Part shown: one piece after another, positions 26,375-35,055 of the stretch
How positions within the stretch are numbered: position 1 is the first letter of the stretch
How the letters are laid out: each line of letters starts with the position of its first letter
Source: an uncultured Treponema sp.
GTDB lineage: Bacteria; Spirochaetota; Spirochaetia; Treponematales; Treponemataceae
Assembly (NCBI GenBank): GCA_949299755.1
Contig: CASGBA010000006.1
Span: 215,256 to 279,255 of the forward strand
Reading direction: 5' to 3'
DNA: 64,000 bases
The notes under the pieces: generated by a model
Told to the model about the DNA's origin: nothing
The model's input: the letters and a program-made list of their open reading frames with translations, nothing else
Database searches by the model: none
Translations under genes and position numbers: made by a program

Positions 26375-26917
26375 TTGTTTGATATACAAAAGCCCTTGAG
26401 GGCTGCTGATGAAAAAGATTTTAAAGAAATTTACAGTGCGGCCATGCCTGTCATTTTTAAAGTAGCCCTAAGGGTTGTGGGAACGGAGGAGGCTGCTGAA
26501 GATCTTTGTCATGACGCTCTCATTAAAATGACGGAAAAGGATATGTATTTCCCCTCTGTCAATGATGCGAAATACTGGCTTATCCGTGTTGTAAAAAACG
26601 CTTCGCTAAATTATGCAAAGCGGAAGGCAAGAGAAAAAAGGGCATATGAAAGGGCTTTGAAAGAAGACCGTAAATCAATGGATTCCGGGGAAACGGAGTT
26701 ATTGAAAGGAGACACAATAAAAAAAGTCCAGGCAGCGCTTCAAAAACTGCCTGAAAATTTGAAAATTGTATTGCAGTTAAAAGAGTATGGAGATTTGAAC
26801 TATAAAGAGATAGGTAGAGTTTTAGGAATAACAGAAGGAAACGTGAAAGTCCGTGTTTTCAGAGCGCGGGAACAACTTTCAAAATTGATAGGAGATGAAG
26901 ATGTCTACATGCCCTGA
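26375..26917 (+). CDS. ECF-type RNA polymerase sigma factor
   Basis: This is 180 residues starting at TTG 26375, eight bases after CGGAGG. Sigma region 2 is seen in EEAAEDLCHDALIKM and KYWLIRVVKNASLNYAKRK. Region 4 is seen in LQKLPENLKIVLQLKEYGDL and YKEIGRVLGITEGNVKVRVFRAREQL. It has no region 1 or 3. It overlaps the start of a zinc-finger anti-sigma gene by 17 bases. In T. pallidum the gene after cysS is annotated rpoE. It probably controls an envelope regulon, possibly including this locus. Confidence 0.9.
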   Translation: MFDIQKPLRAADEKDFKEIYSAAMPVIFKVALRVVGTEEAAEDLCHDALIKMTEKDMYFPSVNDAKYWLIRVVKNASLNYAKRKAREKRAYERALKEDRKSMDSGETELLKGDTIKKVQAALQKLPENLKIVLQLKEYGDLNYKEIGRVLGITEGNVKVRVFRAREQLSKLIGDEDVYMP

Positions 26918-27680
26918 CACAGACCTTTATTCCGCATACGTGGACGGGGAAATACCGTCACCCTGGAAAGAAAAACTTGAAGAACATCTTTCAACCTGTG
27001 AAAAATGCAGGCTCATAGAGCAGAAATACAGACACCTTCATGAAACCGTCCTGAAAACAGAAAAGGAAGATTCCGATGTCAGCACTGAATTTCTGGAAAA
27101 ATCCTTTCGAAAAGTTTCCTCCAGATGGGAAATAGCTTCCTCCAATGTTTTAACCGGAAATCCCAATCACAAATGGGCGGTCGGAAAAAAAACCGTCACC
27201 ATGCCTTATTTTGCTTTGGCCGCCATGTTTCTTGCGGCGGTATTCATTCCGTCTTTCTTTACGGTGAAAAATGCGGAATCCCGTATTTCTGATATCCAGC
27301 AAGGAAATAAAATGGCGGTGGAGGCGGCAAAGGCTGAAATGCTTCTTGCGGGTTTATCAAAATACCAGAATAATATTTCACCAAACTCCGTATCAGTATA
27401 CAGCAATGATTTTTCCACGATCGATGAAATTTCCACTTACGTAACCTCACATGAAAATAATCCGGGCAGCCTTTCAAAAAAGAATTATTCTAATTCCAGC
27501 TCCACAAAATTCGCCCTCATAGACTCATTGAAAATGTTCTCACAAAATAAAAATTTGTTTCCCAACGGAAAAAGTAAATATATAATTATTAAACTGCCTG
27601 AAGTTATCCATTTCGGGACAGAATCTAATCGTCAATATTCCGGCAACCGGGAATATATAACGAATGTAAGCCGTCAGTAG
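26901..27680 (+). CDS. Membrane-anchored zinc-finger anti-sigma factor
   Basis: This is 259 residues. The N-terminus carries the anti-sigma zinc-binding motif H-x3-C-x2-C in EEHLSTCEKC. One membrane segment (about 100-118) places the remaining 140 residues in the periplasm. That part is Ser/Asn-rich without a recognisable sensor fold. GGAG six bases before ATG 26901 favours this start over ATG 26895. It presumably sequesters the ECF sigma factor encoded by the overlapping upstream gene. Confidence 0.85.
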   Translation: MSTCPDTDLYSAYVDGEIPSPWKEKLEEHLSTCEKCRLIEQKYRHLHETVLKTEKEDSDVSTEFLEKSFRKVSSRWEIASSNVLTGNPNHKWAVGKKTVTMPYFALAAMFLAAVFIPSFFTVKNAESRISDIQQGNKMAVEAAKAEMLLAGLSKYQNNISPNSVSVYSNDFSTIDEISTYVTSHENNPGSLSKKNYSNSSSTKFALIDSLKMFSQNKNLFPNGKSKYIIIKLPEVIHFGTESNRQYSGNREYITNVSRQ

Positions 27681-27681
27681 A

Positions 27682-29367
27682 ATGATAGAAAAATTAAAAA
27701 CCCTTTTACTCAGTTCCGGGATAGCCAGGATTTTATGCATCCCGATCCTTTTTATTATTTTTATATCCTCCGCCACAATTATTTCAAAATTAACGGCAAA
27801 AAGTCCGGAGCTTATACGCATCAATCCCCCTGTAAGCGCAAAGGGGGAAGTTGTAGCCATAGAAGGCAACGGATTCGGAAAAGAACAGGGTGACCAATGG
27901 ATAGAAATTTCAGGGGTTAGGGTTTCTTCAAGTTCATATATAAGCTGGGACGACAATAAGATACTGTTTGTAATTCCGGAAAACTATGAGGACGGATTAA
28001 TACGGGTTTGCTCCAGGGACAGGCAAAGTAATATGCTTGTTTTTGCCAGACGGGAAAACATTCCGGAAGAAGCAAAAACCGTGAATACAGGGAATATTCC
28101 CGTTATCCAGAGTCTGGACGCATCCCAAAAGGAAATAGGGAAAATCCTGGTTATTTCAGGATTGAATTTCGGTATAACCAGGGGAAATTCCGGCGTTTTA
28201 TTCACCAAAACCCAGGAAAATTATTCCGGAGCTGTTTCGGACAAAGGAATTCCATCCACCCCCTTGATAATGCAGGAAGAAACCGATTTCGGCTATGATT
28301 TTTGGAGTGACCAGGAAATAAGGGTGCGGATTCCTGACGGGGCGTCCTCAGGACCGATTTACGTTAAAACGGAAAGAGGAATGAGTTCCCCGGTTAATTT
28401 AAGAATAGCCGATATGCCCGGGACAAAAAGGTTTGAAAACCAAAGGCTTTATGTTATTTCCGAAAATGTGGACATATCCGGAATTACGGCAGGAAACGGA
28501 AGCAAACTTTTCCTGCGGATACCGCTGCCTGTTACAACCGCTTCCCAGCAAAACATGAAAATACGGGAATCCTCCCCTCCTCCTTACATGGAAAATTACC
28601 GTGGGACAATCCTGCATCAATTTGAAAATCTGAAAACCGGTGGCAGCATAAACGTCAATCACACAATTGTATTAACCAATTCCGATATTATAACAACCAT
28701 GAATGTCCAGCGTATAAAGCAATATGACACATCGTCTCCAGTATATAAAACTTTCACAGAAGCTGACGATCTTATCCCGGCTCATACGGAAGAAATCAAA
28801 AAAGTGCTTGCCCAAATCCCCGGGGCGGGGAACCAGAATCCATATAGAAAGGCAAAAGCGATATATGACTGGATTTTGGAAAACATAAAATACCGGCTTG
28901 TTACGGACAAAAACAAACTTCCAGTCTCAAGTTTGGTTTCCGGGGAAGGTGATGTTTATGACATGACCATAATTTTCTGCGCTCTTGCCAGAACGGCGGG
29001 TATTCCTGCCTTGCCATCGGCGGGAGTTATTGTGGATATGCAACAGGAAACAATCCCCCATTGGTGGGCGGAATTCTATATTGAAAATTTCGGATGGGTT
29101 CCCGTGGATTTGGGAATGGCCATGGGTATTCCCTACGAATCAGAACACAACGGCATTGAATCAAAAGTATGGTATTTTGGAAATATAGACGGAAACAGGA
29201 TTTCTTTTTCCAGAGGATGGATTCACCAAATCCCGATGATAACCAACGGAAAAACCGTCTCCACACCCAGATCTTTTGCTTTCCAAAAGGTTTGGGAAGA
29301 ATCCAACGAAAACTTGACCAGTTACGCTTCACTTTGGACAATACCAAAACTTATAGGTGTATACTGA
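27682..29367 (+). CDS. Transglutaminase-fold exported protein with IPT/TIG domains, catalytic Cys replaced
   Basis: This is 561 residues. One N-terminal membrane helix (about 18-36) is followed by two IPT/TIG-like beta domains (about 40-125 and 140-250). A beta region and a transglutaminase-like core (about 395-480) come next. In that core IYDWILENIKY, ARTAGIPA, HWWAEFYIENFGWVPVD align well with the family. The segment that normally reads G-D-C reads GEGDVYD, so the catalytic Cys position is Val 425, while the His and Asp remain. It follows the anti-sigma gene by one base and is probably part of that operon. Confidence 0.82.
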   Translation: MIEKLKTLLLSSGIARILCIPILFIIFISSATIISKLTAKSPELIRINPPVSAKGEVVAIEGNGFGKEQGDQWIEISGVRVSSSSYISWDDNKILFVIPENYEDGLIRVCSRDRQSNMLVFARRENIPEEAKTVNTGNIPVIQSLDASQKEIGKILVISGLNFGITRGNSGVLFTKTQENYSGAVSDKGIPSTPLIMQEETDFGYDFWSDQEIRVRIPDGASSGPIYVKTERGMSSPVNLRIADMPGTKRFENQRLYVISENVDISGITAGNGSKLFLRIPLPVTTASQQNMKIRESSPPPYMENYRGTILHQFENLKTGGSINVNHTIVLTNSDIITTMNVQRIKQYDTSSPVYKTFTEADDLIPAHTEEIKKVLAQIPGAGNQNPYRKAKAIYDWILENIKYRLVTDKNKLPVSSLVSGEGDVYDMTIIFCALARTAGIPALPSAGVIVDMQQETIPHWWAEFYIENFGWVPVDLGMAMGIPYESEHNGIESKVWYFGNIDGNRISFSRGWIHQIPMITNGKTVSTPRSFAFQKVWEESNENLTSYASLWTIPKLIGVY

Positions 29368-29387
29368 CTTAAGGAAAGGAGATTTTT

Positions 29388-30071
29388 ATGGTGAAAGTTT
29401 TATCCCTTGGAGGTTCCATTGTCGCTCCTGAAACGCCGGATACAGGCTTCCTTTCTGAATTTTCCGGGTTAATCCGTTCATGGCTTTCCGAAGATTCAGG
29501 TAGAAAGCTAATACTTGTGGTAGGCGGCGGAGGGCCGGCAAGAATTTACCAGAAAGCTTTAAAAACTATTGTTCCCGAAACGGAAAATGAAACGGCAGAC
29601 TGGATTGGTATTATGGCCACAAGATTAAACGCCCAATTACTGAAAGGAATTTTTGCCGACATCTGTCCTGGAGATGTTATTTATGATCCTACAACTGTTT
29701 CAATTTTCTCCGGAAGGATGATAGTGGCTGCCGGATGGAAACCTGGATTTTCCACAGACAATGACGCTGTTCTTCTTGCTGAAAGATTCTCTGCGGATAT
29801 GGTTGTGAATCTTTCAAACATTGAAAAAGTTTATACAGATGACCCGAAAAAAAATCCGGAAGCAAAACCCATTGACTCAATTTCATGGAAAGATTTCCGT
29901 AAAATGGTGGGCGATGAATGGGTTCCCGGAAAAAATGTGCCCTTTGATCCCGTCGCAAGCCGTCACGCAGAAAAAGCCGGGATAAAGGTTATTTGTGCAT
30001 CCGGGAGGGACATAAACAACCTGAGAGCCATTCTAAACGGGGAGGATTTCACGGGAACCCTTATCGGTTAA
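29388..30071 (+). CDS. pyrH: UMP kinase of the archaeal type
   Basis: This is 227 residues of the amino-acid-kinase fold. It phosphorylates UMP to UDP. VLSLGGSIV, LVVGGGGPARIYQ and the late KNVPFDPVASRHAEKAGIKV, ASGRDINNLRAIL match the archaeal-type UMP kinase subfamily (short, without the bacterial GTP-regulated insertion). STDNDAVLLAERFSADMVVNLSN is the nucleotide-binding segment. AAGGAAAGGAG precedes the ATG. Its last four bases overlap the stop of the convergent glucosaminidase gene. Confidence 0.87.
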   Translation: MVKVLSLGGSIVAPETPDTGFLSEFSGLIRSWLSEDSGRKLILVVGGGGPARIYQKALKTIVPETENETADWIGIMATRLNAQLLKGIFADICPGDVIYDPTTVSIFSGRMIVAAGWKPGFSTDNDAVLLAERFSADMVVNLSNIEKVYTDDPKKNPEAKPIDSISWKDFRKMVGDEWVPGKNVPFDPVASRHAEKAGIKVICASGRDINNLRAILNGEDFTGTLIG

Positions 30072-30685
30072 AAGGAAAGATCCGTTCCGTACATACGGAT
30101 TAAAAGTCTCTCTATTTTTACCCCGTATTCAGGATCTGCGGCCCAGGTGCCGGCCAAACCGCTTATTCCGGGGGATTTTCCCTTGGGGTTAATCCATTTG
30201 TAGCGGGGATCCACAAGTTCCATACGCAAGGGTTCAGGGGAACCGTATCCTTTTAGATGCTGGACATGGGCACGGACACCGGTTCTTTCATCCGGAAAGG
30301 AATTGCCGGGTTGCCCGGGACCGATTGATCCAAGCCCGCAAAAGTTATTCATATCAGGAGTAACAAGACCTCCAAATTTAAGGAAACCGGTTTCCAGACA
30401 CATTTGGGCAAAAGCCACGTCTGAATTAACCCCTTCATAGGCGCATTCCTCTTTATAGAAGCTTATAAGACGGCGGAGTTTTTCCCTGTCCATACCGGGG
30501 TTCTCCCCCAAAAAGAAAACCTCCATCTGTTCCATGGGAATCCTTCCCTCCCCCATGATTCTGTCAGGAACAACTGTAAACTCCGGTGTGGAAGACCTTT
30601 CCACTGTCTTACAGGAAAACAGGATAATACTGAAAAAAAGACAAATAAAAGCCGGAATGTAAAAAGCTGGTTTTAATATTTTCAT
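30068..30685 (-). CDS. Glucosaminidase-type (peptidoglycan hydrolase) lipoprotein
   Basis: This is 205 residues starting at ATG 30685. A signal segment ends in LFSC, a lipobox, so the mature protein is probably lipid-anchored. The soluble part fits the Flg_J/glucosaminidase family: SDVAFAQMCLETGFLKFGG carries the catalytic Glu region, followed by NNFCGLGSIG and a C-terminal segment ending RLLIRMYG. It would cut glycan strands of peptidoglycan. An earlier in-frame ATG at 30712 would break the signal peptide and is rejected. Confidence 0.83.
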   Translation of the reverse strand: MKILKPAFYIPAFICLFFSIILFSCKTVERSSTPEFTVVPDRIMGEGRIPMEQMEVFFLGENPGMDREKLRRLISFYKEECAYEGVNSDVAFAQMCLETGFLKFGGLVTPDMNNFCGLGSIGPGQPGNSFPDERTGVRAHVQHLKGYGSPEPLRMELVDPRYKWINPKGKSPGISGLAGTWAADPEYGVKIERLLIRMYGTDLSF

Positions 30686-30745
30686 ATTATTTTCATCGGT
30701 ATACCGGGCCATAAAATGAATTTTTTTGTATAAAGAAATAGAAAT

Positions 30746-31402
30746 ATGGCGGAAAAACCTGATTTAAGAGAAAAACTGAAAAAATTCGGCCCCGGATATT
30801 TGAAAGACTCAGATTTAACAGCCCTGATTCTAAGAACCGGAACAAAAGGATGCCGTCTCCAGGAGATCTCGGAAAAAGTAATCAGAGTCCTGGACACAAG
30901 CAAACCTGAAAAAATAATGGATATGCTGGAAAACTTAAATGGTGTTGGCCCGGGAAAGGCAGCGTCCCTGGCCGCGGCCTGTGAGCTGGGACGGAGATAC
31001 TGCGGCTTTATACGGAAAAAGGTTTCTTCGGCGGAAGATGTATTCCCATACCTGAGGCATTATGCGGACAAAAAACAGGAGCATTTTATATGTGTTTCCC
31101 TTTCCGGCGCCCATGAAATAACGGCTATCCGCACTGTAAGTGTCGGGATTTTAAACAGAACACTGGTACATCCCAGGGAAGTATTCGCAGATCCAATAGC
31201 GGACAGGGCTGCGGCAATAATAGTATGCCACAATCACCCTTCGGGGAATTTAACTCCCTCTGAAGAGGATATGCAGATAACCTGGAGACTTTCGGAAGCC
31301 GGAAATATTCTTGGTATCCAACTTTTAGACCATCTCATCATAGGTCCGGACGGAAAATTTTTCAGCTTTGTGGAAGGATGCATTCCGATAAAAAAAGAAT
31401 AA
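30746..31402 (+). CDS. radC: RadC-family JAB-domain protein
   Basis: This is 218 residues. An N-terminal helix-hairpin-helix region (LNGVGPGKAASLAAACELGRR) is followed by the MPN/JAB domain with its zinc site: EITAIRTVSVGILN, then HNHPSGNLTPSEEDMQIT, then LLDHLIIG. The H-x-H and Asp ligands are intact. RadC's role is unresolved despite the name. TATAAA (30729-30734) lies 11 bases before the ATG and there is no clear ribosome site. Confidence 0.92.
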   Translation: MAEKPDLREKLKKFGPGYLKDSDLTALILRTGTKGCRLQEISEKVIRVLDTSKPEKIMDMLENLNGVGPGKAASLAAACELGRRYCGFIRKKVSSAEDVFPYLRHYADKKQEHFICVSLSGAHEITAIRTVSVGILNRTLVHPREVFADPIADRAAAIIVCHNHPSGNLTPSEEDMQITWRLSEAGNILGIQLLDHLIIGPDGKFFSFVEGCIPIKKE

Positions 31403-31406
31403 ACAC

Positions 31407-31435
31407 TTGTTTCTTAAATTAAACAGACGTATAAT
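31407..31435 (+). promoter_or_regulatory. Promoter of cardiolipin synthase gene
   Basis: TTGTTT (31407-31412), 17 bases and a perfect TATAAT (31430-31435) in the gap after radC give a leader of about 60 bases, which contains TGGAG before the ATG at 31501. Confidence 0.65.
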
Positions 31436-31500
31436 CCAAAGCGCTTAATAACGTTGTTTCGGCATTAAAAATTTGGAGTTTCTCCATTTCTGGAGCAAAA

Positions 31501-32991
31501 ATGGATTTTATCGGGATTATTCTTTTTATATCCTACTTCTTGAACTTTGGATTTATAGTTTTTATCCTTTTTTTTGAACAGACCGATTCAGCTCGCCGTT
31601 TTTCATGGTTGATTGCCATAACATTCATACCTATTGCGGGAATCATACTGTATATGTTTTTTTCCGGTAATTTTCTCCTGCGTTATAAAAGGCTGGAAAA
31701 ATCCATAAAACACACCGACAGTATTTTTTCTGATTTTGAGCAACGCCTCGATGAGAATGCGGATACATATATCGAAAACGGCGGCCCTTATTTAAACAGA
31801 CACCTGCCTCTGCTGAAATTGAATAAGAATTATGCCCATTCCTCCCTGGGATTCAGCAAAACAGTCCATGTTTTCACTTCCGGGGAAGAAACTTATAAAA
31901 CCCTGTTTGCGGAAATAGAAAAAGCCAAGGTTTCAATCTATCTGTCCTATTTCATCATAAGGAATGACAATACCGGAAAAAAACTCATTTCCATCCTGGC
32001 AAAAAAAGCAAGAGAGGGGATTGAAGTACGGCTTCTGTACGACCACATAGGTTCCTTTTTCACCTCCGGAGCGCTTTTTATTCCACTGAAAAAAGCAGGC
32101 GGAGAGGTGCACAAGTTTTTCCCGGTAACGATCATAGCCCCCTACGCCCTCAATTACAGGAACCACCGGAAAATTGTGGTTATTGACCATTCCGTGGGGT
32201 ATTTTGGGGGTATAAACATAGGGGACGAATACGCGAACTGTTCCCCAAAACAACGTTTTTTATGGAGGGACACCCATATAAGGGTTTCGGATTCGGCCGC
32301 TATTCTTTTGGAAAAATGCTTTTTAAGCGACTGGTATTCTTCAAAATATAAAACAAAACAGGAAATAAGGCCGGAACCGCCTGAAAAAAACGCCGGTTCC
32401 GCCGACCTGCCCGACATACCCTTGCCGCCGATTTGCTGCAACAACATACCCATGCAGATTGTGACCTCCGGCCCAAATGACATCAAAAACGATGAGATAA
32501 GGGATGCCCTGATTTTCATGATTTCAACGGCAAAAAAATCGGTCCATATTGAAACACCATACTTTACCCCGGATCCGGCGTTTTTCAGTATTTTAAAAAT
32601 AGCGGCTTTGTCAGGATTGGATGTAAAAATCATAATTCCACGGGATTGGGACAAATTTTATGTAAAACTTGCGGCCATGCCTTACATCTCAGATTTGACA
32701 AAAAAAGGCATAAAATTTTACCATTACAAGGGCTTTATCCATTCCAAAATGTTTGTCATAGACGGGGAAATATCAACAATAGGGTCAACAAACATAGACA
32801 CCAGAAGTTTTTCCCTTCATTTTGAGTTGAATGCCTTCTTTTATTCCCAGGAATTCGGCAAAACCTCCGAAGAAATTTTTATACGGGATTTGGAAAATTC
32901 AATTCCAGCGGATCCGGATGCTTTTGCGAAAATGTCTGTATTCAAAAAGGCTTTGTGCAACTTTTTCAGACTTTTTGCCCCTCTCATGTAA
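31501..32991 (+). CDS. cls: Cardiolipin synthase (phospholipase D family)
   Basis: This is 496 residues. Two N-terminal membrane helices (about 2-25 and 37-57) precede two PLD domains, each with an HKD motif: NHRKIVVIDHSVGYFGGIN and IHSKMFVIDGEISTIGSTN. This layout matches bacterial ClsA-type cardiolipin synthases, which condense two phosphatidylglycerols. A Pro-rich linker (about 300-320) joins the domains. It stands alone between radC and the phosphofructokinase gene. Confidence 0.92.
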   Translation: MDFIGIILFISYFLNFGFIVFILFFEQTDSARRFSWLIAITFIPIAGIILYMFFSGNFLLRYKRLEKSIKHTDSIFSDFEQRLDENADTYIENGGPYLNRHLPLLKLNKNYAHSSLGFSKTVHVFTSGEETYKTLFAEIEKAKVSIYLSYFIIRNDNTGKKLISILAKKAREGIEVRLLYDHIGSFFTSGALFIPLKKAGGEVHKFFPVTIIAPYALNYRNHRKIVVIDHSVGYFGGINIGDEYANCSPKQRFLWRDTHIRVSDSAAILLEKCFLSDWYSSKYKTKQEIRPEPPEKNAGSADLPDIPLPPICCNNIPMQIVTSGPNDIKNDEIRDALIFMISTAKKSVHIETPYFTPDPAFFSILKIAALSGLDVKIIIPRDWDKFYVKLAAMPYISDLTKKGIKFYHYKGFIHSKMFVIDGEISTIGSTNIDTRSFSLHFELNAFFYSQEFGKTSEEIFIRDLENSIPADPDAFAKMSVFKKALCNFFRLFAPLM

Positions 32992-33020
32992 GCATTGTCA
33001 TCATAATATAGAATAATTGC

Positions 33021-33049
33021 TTGAAAATCACATTTTTTTGAAGTATCAT
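33021..33049 (+). promoter_or_regulatory. Promoter of PPi-phosphofructokinase gene
   Basis: TTGAAA (33021-33026), 17 bases and TATCAT (33044-33049) give a leader of about 50 bases ending in AGAGAGG before the ATG at 33105. Confidence 0.6.
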
Positions 33050-33104
33050 ATATGAAGAGATTTACATATTTTTATAAAATCACAATGATTCAGAGAGGTT
33101 ATAA

Positions 33105-34952
33105 ATGAAGATTTCCGCCCTACAGCAAAGCCGCTATGCGTACAACCCTAAGCTTCCCCGTATTCTTTCAGAAAAGCTTGAAACCATCGGGATTGTCCAA
33201 TCTGGTGCCACAAAATCGGAAGGGGATCAGCAGGAACTTAAAACCCTTTTTGCCAATACCTACGGCAAACCGGTTGTAACCTTCACAAAGGGGAAAAACC
33301 CTGAAATAAAAAAACAGCTACGGGTCGGCGTTATCCTTTCCGGCGGCCAGGCTCCCGGCGGGCATAATGTTATCGCGGGGTTATATGACGGTATAAAAAA
33401 AGGAAACTCCGCTTCCAAACTGTTTGGTTTTTTAGGCGGTCCATCCGGACTTATAGACGGTTCCTACATAGAAATAAAGGATAAATTGATTGATGAATAC
33501 AGAAACACCGGTGGATTCGATATTATCGGTTCAGGCCGTACAAAAATAGAAACTGACGAACAGATTGCGGCTTCAATAAACACGGCAAAAAAGATGAAAC
33601 TTGATGCCATCGTTATCATCGGAGGGGATGACTCCAATACAAACGCAGCCCTGTTGGCGGAGCATTTCCTGAATGCGAAGATGAAAACCCAGGTTATCGG
33701 CGTTCCGAAAACAATTGACGGCGACTTGAAAAACAGTATGATTGAAACCTCTTTCGGTTTTGATACAGCCACAAAAACATATTCCGAGCTTATCGGAAAC
33801 ATAGAACGGGATGCAAACAGCGCAAAAAAATACTGGCACTTCATAAAACTCATGGGAAGGAGCGCAAGCCACATCGCCCTTGAATGCGCTTTGCAAACAC
33901 AGCCGAACATCTGCCTCATTTCGGAAGAAGTGGAAGAGAAAAAAATGACTCTCAGACAGATTACGGATTATATTTGCTCCGTTATAGCTGCCAGGGCGGA
34001 AAAGAAAGAGAACTTCGGAGTGATTTTGATTCCCGAAGGACTTGTGGAATTCATACCTGAAATGAAAACCCTCATTGCGGAGCTTAACGACTTAATGGCG
34101 GTAAAAGCGGACGCTTTTAATGCCCTTGGTACTTTTGAAGCCCAGAGACAGTGGCTGGCCCAGAATCTGAGCAAAGCTTCGGCAGAGGCTTTCGCAACCC
34201 TTCCTGAAGAAATCGCTAAACAATTCCTTATGGACAGGGATCCCCACGGAAATGTACAGGTTTCCAGAATTGAGACTGAAAAACTTCTGATCAGCCTCGT
34301 GGATTCAAGACTCAAGGCCATGGCAAAGGCGGGAACTTATAAAGGGAAATTCAGCTCTTACAATCATTTCTTTGGTTATGAAGGACGTTGCGCTTTCCCG
34401 TCCAATTTTGATGCTGATTACTGTTACTCCCTGGGCTTTACAGCTTTTGTGCTGATTGCTTCCGGTTTCACCGGATACCTTTCATCGGTAAGGAATTTAA
34501 CATCCCCTGCAAAGGATTGGACAGCGGGAGGAGTACCCCTCACAATGATGATGAATATGGAACAAAGGCACGGTTCCAAAAAACCGGTTATAAAGAAAGC
34601 CTTGGTGGATCTTAACGGAAAACCATTCAAGACTTTCTCAAAAAACAGGGAAACATGGGCTGTGCAAACAAGTTATCTGTATCCGGGTGCCATTCAATAC
34701 GCCGGACCAGATGAGGTATGCAACCAAACCACAAAAACGCTTATGTTGGAAAAAGGCGGTTCTTCCGGAAATACGGTGAAAAACGCCAAACCGGCGGCAA
34801 AAGAATCCGGAAAGGCTAAGGCGGCAACCGGTAAAAAAACAACTGCCAAAGTTGCTGAAAAAAAACCGGCCGCAAAGGCGAAAACAACGGAAAAGGTGAA
34901 AGCCCCGGCAAAACCGGCTGGAAAAGGTAAAAAGGCTACAGCGAAAAAATAA
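33105..34952 (+). CDS. pfp: Pyrophosphate-dependent 6-phosphofructokinase with H1-like C-terminal tail
   Basis: This is 615 residues. It phosphorylates fructose-6-phosphate with PPi, the main glycolytic step in treponemes. [11 protein letters not shown] forms the phosphate loop. [11 protein letters not shown] carries the second Asp that marks PPi rather than ATP use (GGDDS instead of GGDGS). PKTIDGDLK holds the catalytic Asp, and the helical insertion is of the long plant-like/beta type. After about residue 552 the protein runs into a 60-residue tail made almost only of Lys, Ala, Pro, Thr and Gly, which is not part of the enzyme fold. The reading frame is continuous and the tail ends just before a terminator. 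Confidence 0.93.
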   Translation: MKISALQQSRYAYNPKLPRILSEKLETIGIVQSGATKSEGDQQELKTLFANTYGKPVVTFTKGKNPEIKKQLRVGVILSGGQAPGGHNVIAGLYDGIKKGNSASKLFGFLGGPSGLIDGSYIEIKDKLIDEYRNTGGFDIIGSGRTKIETDEQIAASINTAKKMKLDAIVIIGGDDSNTNAALLAEHFLNAKMKTQVIGVPKTIDGDLKNSMIETSFGFDTATKTYSELIGNIERDANSAKKYWHFIKLMGRSASHIALECALQTQPNICLISEEVEEKKMTLRQITDYICSVIAARAEKKENFGVILIPEGLVEFIPEMKTLIAELNDLMAVKADAFNALGTFEAQRQWLAQNLSKASAEAFATLPEEIAKQFLMDRDPHGNVQVSRIETEKLLISLVDSRLKAMAKAGTYKGKFSSYNHFFGYEGRCAFPSNFDADYCYSLGFTAFVLIASGFTGYLSSVRNLTSPAKDWTAGGVPLTMMMNMEQRHGSKKPVIKKALVDLNGKPFKTFSKNRETWAVQTSYLYPGAIQYAGPDEVCNQTTKTLMLEKGGSSGNTVKNAKPAAKESGKAKAATGKKTTAKVAEKKPAAKAKTTEKVKAPAKPAGKGKKATAKK

Positions 34953-35009
34953 GCTTTTCATCTTGTAACCTATAAAATTAAGTTTTCAGCGGGTTCAAGT
35001 AGTCATAAC

Positions 35010-35040
35010 AAAATATGCGGGTTTTTAACCCGCATATTTT
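35010..35040 (+). terminator. Terminator after PPi-phosphofructokinase
   Basis: AAATATGCGGGTT and AACCCGCATATTT are perfect inverted copies with a very short loop, and the stem ends in a T run. It separates pfp from the next gene. Confidence 0.85.
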
Positions 35041-35055
35041 AACAGGGGATTATAG

